From positions 8,607 to 15,607 of the forward strand of contig DBZV01000080.1 of NCBI GenBank assembly GCA_002311865.1: DNA of 7,001 nucleotides, in the 5' to 3' direction. The stretch is from Dehalococcoidia bacterium UBA1151. Its GTDB lineage: Bacteria; Chloroflexota; Dehalococcoidia; Lucifugimonadales; Lucifugimonadaceae. The notes below the pieces were generated by a model that saw nothing but the letters and a program-made list of their open reading frames with translations, was not told the DNA's origin and did no database searches. Position 1 is the first letter of the stretch. Each line of letters begins with the position of its first letter. This document shows, one piece after another, positions 1-4,955 of the stretch. The position numbers were made by a program, and so were the translations under genes.

Positions 1-1120
1 CGAAGTTGATGTCTTCGCCCAGGCCGGGGAGGGTTGGCATAGGGATGTTGCCGTCCTCGTCCATAGGATCGATGATGCTGTTGAAGTGGGCGGGGATCTC
101 TTCATAGTCGACGAACGGGTGCAGCAGGCCTCGCTCGTACCAGGTGGTGTTGGAGATGGCTCCAATCACCGCGAGGTTGCCAGCTCCGCCACCGTGGATT
201 TCGCAGTCCATATTGAACGACTCGGCAAGATGGGCGACCTTTATGCTGGGGCCGATTCCGCCGACATCTGCGACGCCAACTCGAGTGATATCACAGGCCT
301 TGGTGGCGATCCACTCCGCTCTGGTGTGGAACTTGCCGTAGGCGTACTCCGGGCCAATGATCGGGATATCCAGGTTCTCGGCGAGCCATCGGTATGACTC
401 CGTTGAGTGCTCGTCCATTGGCTCTTCGTACCAGTAGTAGTCCAGCGCCTGGATGCCCTTGCCCAGTTCGTACGCCTCCATCCGGGAGTACCAGTGGTTG
501 GCGTCTAGCATCAACGGGAACTCAGGTCCCACCGCTTCGCGCACTGCGGCGCAGGCTTTGATGTCCATCATCACGCTGGGCGCCCACGACACCGGTGGCA
601 TCCACGTGTGAAGCTTGATGGCCTTGTAGCCGCGCTCGACCATCCACTCGGCGAACTTGCCGTAATCCTCGGGGGTGGCGAGACTATCGATCATCTCGTC
701 GCCACACATCGTCGAGCCGTAAGCGGCAACTTTGTCGCGATAGCCGCCCAGCATCTTCCAAACGGGTGTGTTACTTGCACGGCCGGCGAGATCCCAGAGC
801 GCCATTTCGGCGACCGCCAATGTGCCATCGGTGAGGTTTGCGCCGCTGCCTCGCTGCCACTTGGCCAGATCAATCCACAGTCGCTCCCGGTCCAGAGGGT
901 CCTTGCCCATGAAAACCTTCTTCACGAAGTTGTCGATCACGTACGGACGCAGGCCTTCGGGCGAGCCAAACGAGTATCCGGAGTGGCCATCATCTGAAGT
1001 GATCGTGAGCATGGCCTGCTGCGTATCGTGCTCGGGGCCTGGATGGGTGTGGCCGTCGGTGTCGTTCATCTTCTTCGACGGCGTGTTGAAGACGGTGACT
1101 TCGATCTTTTCGATTTTCAT
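1..1120 (-). CDS. Enolase-superfamily enzyme, mandelate racemase-like (partial, 3' end outside window)
   Basis: Translates as 373 uninterrupted residues to the window edge; the family usually has about 380-400, so only a short C-terminus is missing. The family is recognised from an N-terminal capping domain (1-130) followed by the metal-binding barrel. Visible barrel motifs are AIKLHTW (K169, H171), LDANHWYS (ligand D206), WYEEP (E232), GPEY (E258), VADVGGIG, CEIHGGG (H309) and WYER (E329). These enzymes remove a proton next to a carboxylate, with Mg2+ stabilising the enolate, to racemise or dehydrate sugar acids and related acids in the cytoplasm. The 20s specificity loop (about 13-33) is rich in His and Asp. 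By eye against mandelate racemase, Lys166 is His171 and Asp270 is Gly282. ATG 1120 is chosen because an in-frame TAG lies upstream with no standard start codon between; the Shine-Dalgarno is weak. It diverges from the Ldh2 gene. Superfamily is secure; substrate unknown. Confidence 0.93.
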   Translation of the reverse strand, partial: MKIEKIEVTVFNTPSKKMNDTDGHTHPGPEHDTQQAMLTITSDDGHSGYSFGSPEGLRPYVIDNFVKKVFMGKDPLDRERLWIDLAKWQRGSGANLTDGTLAVAEMALWDLAGRASNTPVWKMLGGYRDKVAAYGSTMCGDEMIDSLATPEDYGKFAEWMVERGYKAIKLHTWMPPVSWAPSVMMDIKACAAVREAVGPEFPLMLDANHWYSRMEAYELGKGIQALDYYWYEEPMDEHSTESYRWLAENLDIPIIGPEYAYGKFHTRAEWIATKACDITRVGVADVGGIGPSIKVAHLAESFNMDCEIHGGGAGNLAVIGAISNTTWYERGLLHPFVDYEEIPAHFNSIIDPMDEDGNIPMPTLPGLGEDINF

Positions 1121-1152
1121 GATGGGGGATGCGCCTTTAGAGCTATGAGGTT

Positions 1153-1171
1153 GAATGCGAAGAGCATTCTA
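1153..1171 (-). promoter_or_regulatory. Candidate -10 and operator of the enolase gene
   Basis: GAATGC (1153-1158) and GCATTC (1164-1169) form a perfect 6-bp inverted repeat around a 5-base loop. On the minus strand it overlaps TAGAAT (1171-1166), five of six matches to a sigma-70 -10 box, about 45 bases before the enolase ATG. A repressor on the dyad would cover the promoter. No good -35 is seen at the expected spacing, so promoter and operator are both tentative. Confidence 0.35.
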
Positions 1172-1225
1172 GGGCAATGGGGGGGAGTTAGATGATTTCG
1201 TGTGGGCGGGATTGTCGGATAGTAA

Positions 1226-1360
1226 GTGCCCTTCGAGTGGCCTTAGGAAACTTGCTCTTTGACACTCCTGGCCGATGTAAAGCGGTGCCTTGCCGGTGAT
1301 GAGGCATTGGGGTGCGTGGTGGGGTTGCGGGGAGGTTTCCTGAGGCTACTCGAAGGGTAC
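1226..1360. repeat. REP-like inverted pair A (REPIN-like, 26-bp arms)
   Basis: Bases 1226-1251 and 1335-1360 are reverse complements at 23 of 26 positions. In a plus-strand RNA all three differences are G-U pairs, so the arms can pair throughout. The intervening 83 bases are unrelated to pair B. Each arm holds the core CCTGAGGCTACTCGAAGG or its complement. The core folds on its own: CCT-GAG pairs with CTC-AGG across a 4-base loop, with a bulged GA. Two facing copies of a short bulged palindrome is the layout of REPIN elements, which in other bacteria are moved in trans by RAYT transposases. No target duplication and no transposase are visible here. Confidence 0.7.
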
Positions 1361-1375
1361 CTCCCCGCAATTCCA
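1320..1375 (+). repeat. 56-nt long hairpin enclosing the second REP-like copy
   Basis: Bases 1320-1336 pair with 1359-1375 over 17 positions: the 12 inner plus-strand pairs (TTGCGGGGAGGT with ACCTCCCCGCAA) are perfect and two of the outer ones are G-U in RNA. Inside, past a 2x2 internal loop, the REP-like copy adds six more pairs around GCTA with a bulged GA. The hairpin lies 81 bases before the Ldh2 ATG. No T-run follows it, so it is not a standard intrinsic terminator. It could be a cruciform, an mRNA leader structure or part of the repeat element. Confidence 0.65.
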
Positions 1376-1390
1376 ACAGCCCGGAATTGC
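1367..1390 (+). promoter_or_regulatory. Perfect 8-bp stem competing with the long hairpin
   Basis: GCAATTCC (1367-1374) and GGAATTGC (1383-1390) form a perfect stem with the 8-base loop AACAGCCC. The left arm is also the right arm of the 1320-1375 hairpin, so in RNA the two structures exclude each other. That layout resembles an attenuator or switch in a leader, but could equally be a simple DNA operator for the Ldh2 gene 66 bases downstream. Confidence 0.5.
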
Positions 1391-1456
1391 ACGCAGGAGT
1401 ACCATGCGCCACATATGCGCACGGCCCCCTGCGTCAGCAAGAAGGATTCCAAATAG

Positions 1457-2539
1457 ATGCTCGATAGATTCAAAGTTCCAGAGGAAGATCGCGTTTACGT
1501 TCAGCGGGATCAGATTTGCGCAGCTACAGAGGCCATTTTCCAGAAGGTTGGGATGTCAGAGTCAGATGCTGAGCAGTCGGCGGACGTGTTGGTGACGAAT
1601 GACATGCGCGGTGTTGAGACCCATGGTGTGTCGAACATGCTGCGCCGCTATGTTGCCGATTTCATGAGTGGGAAGCAGAACGCGAAGGCGGAACCAAAAG
1701 TGCTGCGTGAGTCGAAGACGATGGTTCACATAGACGCTGACGGAGCGCTTGGAATCACAGTTGGTCCCACGGCGATGAAGCGGGCTATCGAGAAAGCTCG
1801 TGAGGTTGGGATTGGCGTGGCGACGGTGATCAATGCGGGTCACCTTGGCGGCGCCGGATATCATGCGACGCTTGCCGCCAACGAAGGTATGTTGGGCCAC
1901 TGTATGGCTGGCCCCGGTGGCAGCCAGATGGTGCCGACGTTTGGCGCGGAACCGCGGCTGGGCACGTGCCCAATTGCGTGGGCCGCGCCTTCCGGCAAGG
2001 AGCATCCGTTTCTGTTTGATATTGCCTCAACCCAGATCGCTGCGAACAAGATTGCGCTGGCCAAGCGGACGGGCGCAAAGTTGCAGCCGGGCTGGATAAC
2101 CGGCATGGATGGCGAGCCAATCCTGGAGCCAACGGACGCGCCAGCGCCGGGAGAGTACTACATGCTGCCGTTTGGTGGGACTCGTGAGAACGGCTCGCAT
2201 AAGGGATACGGGCTGGGAGCGATGGTGGATATCTGGTGCAACTCACTGACCGGCCTTGGCGCGGGTTTCATCACCGGCGGTGGCGGGCAGTGGTTCGCGG
2301 CCTATGACATTGAATCCTGGATTGGGCTGGACGAGTTCAAGTCGCATGTCGACGCGTTCCTGAGTGGGCTGAAGAACACGCCGCCCGCCAAAGGTCACGA
2401 GCGGGTGCTGTACCCGGGTCTAAGCGAGGGTGAGGAGACGGAGAAACGGACGAAAGATGGCATTCCATACCACCGCGAGGTGATCGATTGGTACCGGTCG
2501 ATCGGCTCAGAACTCGAGATCAGTTTGGACTTGCCGTAA
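1457..2539 (+). CDS. Ldh2-family malate/L-lactate-type dehydrogenase
   Basis: 360 residues, the usual length for the Ldh2 (type 2 malate/L-lactate dehydrogenase) family. These soluble NAD(P)-dependent enzymes interconvert 2-hydroxyacids and 2-oxoacids; members include AllD (ureidoglycolate), DlgD (2,3-diketo-L-gulonate), ComC (sulfolactate) and DpkA (cyclic imino acids). Visible family motifs: RGVETHG (51-57, with H56 in the SHG-type site), NAGHLGGAGYH (126-136, second conserved H129), LGTCPIA (168-174, where relatives usually have GTNP), FDIAST (187-192, usually DMATS) and GSHKGYGLG (246-254). ATG 1457 is preceded by GAAGGA ten bases upstream and begins at the family's usual N-terminus. It diverges from the enolase-superfamily gene, suggesting one route in which the enolase product or its precursor is oxidised or reduced here. 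The substrate cannot be read from the sequence. Confidence 0.93.
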   Translation: MLDRFKVPEEDRVYVQRDQICAATEAIFQKVGMSESDAEQSADVLVTNDMRGVETHGVSNMLRRYVADFMSGKQNAKAEPKVLRESKTMVHIDADGALGITVGPTAMKRAIEKAREVGIGVATVINAGHLGGAGYHATLAANEGMLGHCMAGPGGSQMVPTFGAEPRLGTCPIAWAAPSGKEHPFLFDIASTQIAANKIALAKRTGAKLQPGWITGMDGEPILEPTDAPAPGEYYMLPFGGTRENGSHKGYGLGAMVDIWCNSLTGLGAGFITGGGGQWFAAYDIESWIGLDEFKSHVDAFLSGLKNTPPAKGHERVLYPGLSEGEETEKRTKDGIPYHREVIDWYRSIGSELEISLDLP

Positions 2540-2545
2540 CGGCGT

Positions 2546-2564
2546 GGGTGGCCGATGGCCGCTT
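2546..2564 (+). terminator. Weak hairpin just after the Ldh2 stop
   Basis: GGGTGGCC (2546-2553) pairs with GGCCGCTT (2557-2564) around the loop GAT, eight pairs of which three are G-U in RNA, starting seven bases after the stop codon. No T-run follows, and its right arm runs into the next repeat. It may act as a poor terminator or only protect the 3' end. Confidence 0.25.
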
Positions 2565-2723
2565 ATCCTTCGAGAACCTCATGATGGCTGGCGAGGTCAG
2601 GCGGGATGGCTGGTGTGGTTTGGCGAATGGTTTTTCTGGAAGAGGTCGGCAGATCGATGTATCTTGTGGCGACAGCTTTGAATTCATCGAACCGCCATCC
2701 TGAGGTTCTCGAAGGATCAACGG
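2559..2723. repeat. REP-like inverted pair B (30-bp arms)
   Basis: Bases 2559-2588 and 2694-2723 are reverse complements at 27 of 30 positions, with 105 unrelated bases between them. The arms contain CCTTCGAGAACCTCA and CCTGAGGTTCTCGAAGG, the same core as pair A before the dehydrogenase but with a 3-base rather than 4-base loop. The CCT-GAG/CTC-AGG stem and bulged GA are kept; one arm has ATG in place of AGG. The interior also has a 9-base direct repeat GATGGCTGG (2583-2591 and 2605-2613). The pair fills most of the 199-base gap between the dehydrogenase and the acetyltransferase, and its right arm ends 15 bases before the GTG start. Confidence 0.72.
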
Positions 2724-2738
2724 TCGGAACGGGCGCGC

Positions 2739-3566
2739 GTGAGTACTGACAAACAACTTTTTGAGCTTGTCCGACCATGGATTGAGGACACGTTGGGGTG
2801 TCCGTTTCCGGATGTCGACAGCGAGGCGCTGGTGGTGTCTGCGCCTGACCAGGAGCAGGGCCAACCGGTGTTTGGTGTACGGCGCAACATGCAGTCCGTG
2901 TTCGCGGTACGGGACGAGTGGGTTGCGCCGATTACGGAACTTGCGGCGCAGATGCATCCCGATCTGCTGTTCTCAGTGACTGGTGCGTACGATCTCAGTC
3001 GCATCACGCTGGGTGATGGCGTCGCCATCTGGGGCCCGGTGCCGTGCTATTCGGCTGACGAGTCCACTTGGTCGCCAAAACCTGGGAGCACTGCCGTGCG
3101 GCTAACGCTTGAGCAAGTTGCTGCTGTGGACTTCAAAATCTTCTGGCATTGCGCGGGCGCGCAGGATGCGATCGCTCACTTCGGCATCTATGACGACAAT
3201 CGACTCGTAGCCCTTACTTCGGTGACAGACCAGGGATTCAACGTTTATGAGATAGGCATCGACGTTGCGCCAGACGTGAAGTTGCAAGGATTTGGCTCGA
3301 GCGTGCTCTCGGTCACTGGCGATTGGGTGTTGGAGCAGGGAGCCACGATCTTCGCTAGCGTGGCGCTCTGGAATGTGCCGTCGGGCCGAAACATGCGGCG
3401 GCGAGGGCTCCGCTACGTCTATTCCGTAATGCAGGGGAGTTTTGGCCCGTTCAAGGTTCCCCCACAGCCACTTGGTACTCCGATGCCCGGAATGTTGATC
3501 CACGACCAGTACCCGAGATGGTCAATGAACAAGGCCATCCAGGAGCGCGTCGATCTAGGCGAGTAG
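2739..3566 (+). CDS. GNAT-type N-acetyltransferase with an unassigned N-terminal region
   Basis: 275 residues. The C-terminal part (about 145-232) looks like a GNAT fold: strands FGIYDDNRLVALTSV and VYEIGIDVAP, then the acetyl-CoA pyrophosphate loop KLQGFGSS (181-188, matching Q/R-x-x-G-x-G/A), and the following strand and helix ASVALWNVPSGRNMRRRG with N212 and N218. GNAT proteins move an acetyl or acyl group from CoA to an amine. The first 140 residues match nothing I recognise; a single-domain GNAT is about 150-180 residues, so this is an added domain or a degenerate second GNAT half. The GTG start at 2739 follows a weak GGAACGGG; no better start follows the in-frame TGA at 2679, since only CTG and ATT/ATC codons intervene. 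It has its own gap from the dehydrogenase and converges on the transporter gene, overlapping it by 12 bases. Acceptor substrate unknown. Confidence 0.75.
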   Translation: MSTDKQLFELVRPWIEDTLGCPFPDVDSEALVVSAPDQEQGQPVFGVRRNMQSVFAVRDEWVAPITELAAQMHPDLLFSVTGAYDLSRITLGDGVAIWGPVPCYSADESTWSPKPGSTAVRLTLEQVAAVDFKIFWHCAGAQDAIAHFGIYDDNRLVALTSVTDQGFNVYEIGIDVAPDVKLQGFGSSVLSVTGDWVLEQGATIFASVALWNVPSGRNMRRRGLRYVYSVMQGSFGPFKVPPQPLGTPMPGMLIHDQYPRWSMNKAIQERVDLGE

Positions 3567-4310
3567 CCCCGGCAGCAACCCACCGCTCTGGAAGAGAAAG
3601 ATGAAGCCTACGATGAGGCTGAATCCGGCGACAGTAAGTCCAAGGACAACTCGCGTCCATCGCCTTGCGCCCGCGCCGACCAGGCCGAATATGGATGCCA
3701 GGGCTATCAGCGTGTTGGACACCACGAGGCCTACGGCAAATGCGATCAAGAGGAAACTGCCAGCGGCAACGGATGTTGCTCCTGCGGCGGCGGCAAGTAG
3801 CAGCGCCTGGGAGCCCGTCTCCGCTCCGATTCCGTGGATCATGCCGATGCCAGTTGAGGCAGCGGGTCCGTATCCTCGTGTCGCACCGCGGGCATGTGCA
3901 TCGTTCAGTTGGCGCTGCTCACTCCCGCGCGTGATGCGGCCGTAGGCATAGCGAACGCCGTCGAAGACCAGCATCCAGCGGCTCTTCAGTACAAGATCGC
4001 CGCGCGTTCGCCACATGGTCAGCAGGATCCAGCCGCCAAGGGCGATCAGTGTGATTCCGACTACCGACTCAAGGTAGGTATCCGCGGCCTCCGGCAGCAG
4101 TGCGCCAAACCAGATGGCGGTGAATCCGAGCACGATGACGACTGCCGCATGGCCGAGGGCGTAGAGGGTGCCCATCGCGAGCGCTCTTCGTTTGCTTTCG
4201 TGGGTACTTGTGACATCGCTGATTGCTGCGATGTGATCCCAGTCGACGCCGTGGCGGATGCCCAGTCCAATTCCGGTGCCAATCAGCACCAGACCAAGTT
4301 CAGCAGCCAA
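3555..4310 (-). CDS. NiCoT-like nickel/cobalt transporter (short form)
   Basis: 251 residues and very hydrophobic, with about six membrane segments (roughly 3-20, 45-68, 82-100, 155-178, 182-210, 220-242). The signature RHGVDWDHIAAI (19-30) matches the NiCoT/HoxN motif R-H-A-x-D-A-D-H-I, whose His and Asp residues handle the metal ion. LYALGHAAVVIVLG (49-62) and MIHGIGAETG (157-166) correspond to the family's SLGHS and LGFDTATE motifs. Classical NiCoT permeases are nearer 330-370 residues with eight segments, so this is a shorter relative. A loop (115-145) between segments is charged. The start is a TTG, eight codons after and in frame with the fur stop, with no clear ribosome binding site and directly after the palindrome CGGACGTCCG (4311-4320). 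GTG at codon 8 is an alternative. Being downstream of a Fur-type regulator supports metal uptake; nickel or cobalt is inferred from the motif. Confidence 0.85.
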   Translation of the reverse strand: MAAELGLVLIGTGIGLGIRHGVDWDHIAAISDVTSTHESKRRALAMGTLYALGHAAVVIVLGFTAIWFGALLPEAADTYLESVVGITLIALGGWILLTMWRTRGDLVLKSRWMLVFDGVRYAYGRITRGSEQRQLNDAHARGATRGYGPAASTGIGMIHGIGAETGSQALLLAAAAGATSVAAGSFLLIAFAVGLVVSNTLIALASIFGLVGAGARRWTRVVLGLTVAGFSLIVGFIFLFQSGGLLPGLLA

Positions 4311-4331
4311 CGGACGTCCGTTCTGGGACGC

Positions 4332-4754
4332 TCATTCCCGGCAGCGCTCGCACCGGCCTGTTATGGCGATGTGATCTAACTCTGCAAAGAAGCCAAAATC
4401 CGAGTCCAGACGCTGCTGCAGATCGCTGAAATATTCGTTCGGGATGTCGATGACGTCGCCACACTCTCGACAGTTGGCGTGGTGGTGAGATCCGTGAATC
4501 GCGGCCTGGTAAATTGTTTCGCCATCAGCCATGAGGGTCTCTGATACTAACCGAGCGTCGCGTAGAGCCGAGAGCGTTCGGTAGACGGTGGAGGGCGTTG
4601 TGTTGGGCCACGCCGTCTCGATACGCTGCACCATATCGCGTGCGGTCACGTGATCGGAGGCGTGCATGAGCTCGGATAGGACCTGTGTGCGGGGCGTTGT
4701 TACCCTGAGACCTCGATCTCTGATTGCTGCCGATGCATCAGCTTCACACGACAT
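4332..4754 (-). CDS. Fur-family metal-responsive repressor
   Basis: 140 residues, the normal Fur length. Residues 8-75 form the winged helix, with PRTQVL and the recognition helix TPSTVYRTLSAL. The dimer and metal domain follows, with HGSHHHANCRECG carrying the HHH metal motif and the first CxxC, and GRCERC at the C-terminus giving the second CxxC of the structural zinc site. Fur proteins bind DNA with their metal and shut off uptake genes when metal is plentiful. ATG 4754 is chosen over an ATG 16 codons upstream because AGGAG sits six bases before it, the extra residues match nothing, and the promoter lies inside the extension. The nickel/cobalt-like transporter follows after 21 bases, so a nickel sensor (Nur-type) is the best guess; Zur or Fur cannot be excluded from sequence alone. 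Confidence 0.92.
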   Translation of the reverse strand: MSCEADASAAIRDRGLRVTTPRTQVLSELMHASDHVTARDMVQRIETAWPNTTPSTVYRTLSALRDARLVSETLMADGETIYQAAIHGSHHHANCRECGDVIDIPNEYFSDLQQRLDSDFGFFAELDHIAITGRCERCRE

Positions 4755-4758
4755 TTTT

Positions 4759-4765
4759 CTCTCCT
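4759..4765 (-). promoter_or_regulatory. Ribosome binding site that fixes the fur start
   Basis: On the minus strand AGGAGAG is followed, six bases after the AGGAG, by ATG 4754. This is the strongest Shine-Dalgarno in the window and rules in favour of the 140-residue form. Confidence 0.8.
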
Positions 4766-4778
4766 GCGAAAATTTGCA
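4765..4778 (-). promoter_or_regulatory. Candidate metal-regulator operator at the fur transcription start
   Basis: TGCAAATTTTCGCA (minus strand) is an imperfect dyad of TGC-n-AA-nn-TT-n-GCA form, five of seven paired positions. It lies where transcription from the promoter below should begin and abuts the ribosome binding site, a natural place for autorepression. It does not match the Nur box of Streptomyces (TTGCAA-N5-TTGCAA) or the classical Fur box, so the match to a Fur-family protein rests on position. Confidence 0.35.
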
Positions 4779-4783
4779 TCTGC

Positions 4784-4812
4784 ACAGTAGAGCCTGTCGC
4801 ACTGGCGGTCAA
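4784..4812 (-). promoter_or_regulatory. Sigma-70 type promoter of the fur-transporter operon
   Basis: Minus strand: TTGACC (4812-4807) is five of six to the -35 consensus. After exactly 17 bases comes TACTGT (4789-4784), which keeps the key TA and final T of the -10. The predicted start near 4777 leaves a short leader of about 23 bases before ATG 4754. Confidence 0.55.
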
Positions 4813-4850
4813 CCCGGACTCCGGGGGTTCACTTGACTCCTCTTGAGAGG
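4813..4850. repeat. Two small palindromes in the fur-hxlR divergent gap
   Basis: CCCGGACTCCGGG (4813-4825) is a perfect 6+1+6 palindrome directly upstream of the fur -35. CCTCTTGAGAGG (4839-4850) is a 5+2+5 palindrome. Loops of one or two bases suit protein-binding dyads better than RNA hairpins. Either could be an activator or repressor site for the divergent pair. Confidence 0.4.
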
Positions 4851-4923
4851 GCGACACAAAGCTGGTCAAAAACATCAAGGTTTTCCACCGGTCTCGGCGA
4901 AAGCCGTTGTGAAATCGTCGTTG

Positions 4924-4939
4924 CTGACCTGCAGATCAG
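4924..4939 (+). promoter_or_regulatory. Candidate HxlR operator before its own gene
   Basis: CTGACCTGCAGATCAG is a palindrome at 14 of 16 bases, centred on CTGCAG, ending 16 bases before the HxlR ATG. The heptamer ACCTGCA within it (4927-4933) recurs in direct orientation at 4946-4952, a 19-base step, or about two helical turns. HxlR proteins bind as dimers near their own promoters, so autoregulation is plausible. No convincing -35/-10 pair was found here. Confidence 0.4.
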
Positions 4940-4955
4940 AGGGTAACCTGCAAGC

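Larger units (their letters stand above)
1121..1456. promoter_or_regulatory. 336-base divergent control region between enolase and Ldh2 genes
   Basis: There is no credible gene here. The region must hold the promoters of both divergent genes. It contains, left to right: a small perfect hairpin next to a -10-like TAGAAT reading left (1153-1171); a first REP-like copy (1226-1251); a consensus-like TTGACA (1259-1264) without a convincing -10; a short stem (TGCCT 1286-1290 with AGGCA 1302-1306); a long hairpin enclosing a second, inverted REP-like copy (1320-1375); a competing 8-bp stem (1367-1390); and the GAAGGA ribosome binding site of the dehydrogenase (1441-1446, 10 bases before its ATG). 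The density of dyads is much higher than elsewhere in the window. Confidence 0.7.

Noticed and set aside
86..1148. Plus-strand frames of 103, 129 and 126 codons
   Set aside because: They lie opposite the continuous enolase-superfamily frame, which has clear motifs; their products are motif-free.
1259..1283. TTGACA with TAAAGC as a plus-strand promoter for the Ldh2 gene
   Set aside because: The -35 is perfect, but the spacing to TAAAGC is only 13 bases and nothing -10-like lies at 16-18 bases.
1226..1360. Pair A as a MITE or small insertion sequence with terminal inverted repeats
   Set aside because: No flanking target duplication, and its interior shares nothing with that of pair B, so independent facing copies of a short repeat fit better.
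1404..1595. 63-codon plus-strand frame with AGGAG four bases before its ATG
   Set aside because: It overlaps the start of the Ldh2 gene in another frame, its product matches nothing, and the Ldh2 N-terminus is well supported. A leader peptide remains possible but unsupported.
2520..3028. Minus-strand frames of 145 and 103 codons over the REP-like pair B and the acetyltransferase start
   Set aside because: Arg/Ser/Pro-rich products without motifs, crossing the repeat element and opposite the GNAT-like gene.
3894..4379. 161-codon plus-strand frame
   Set aside because: Antisense to the transporter and fur genes, both of which have clear family motifs.
4755..4802. Sixteen-codon N-terminal extension of fur
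   Set aside because: A strong Shine-Dalgarno precedes the internal ATG, and the likely promoter and operator lie within the extension.
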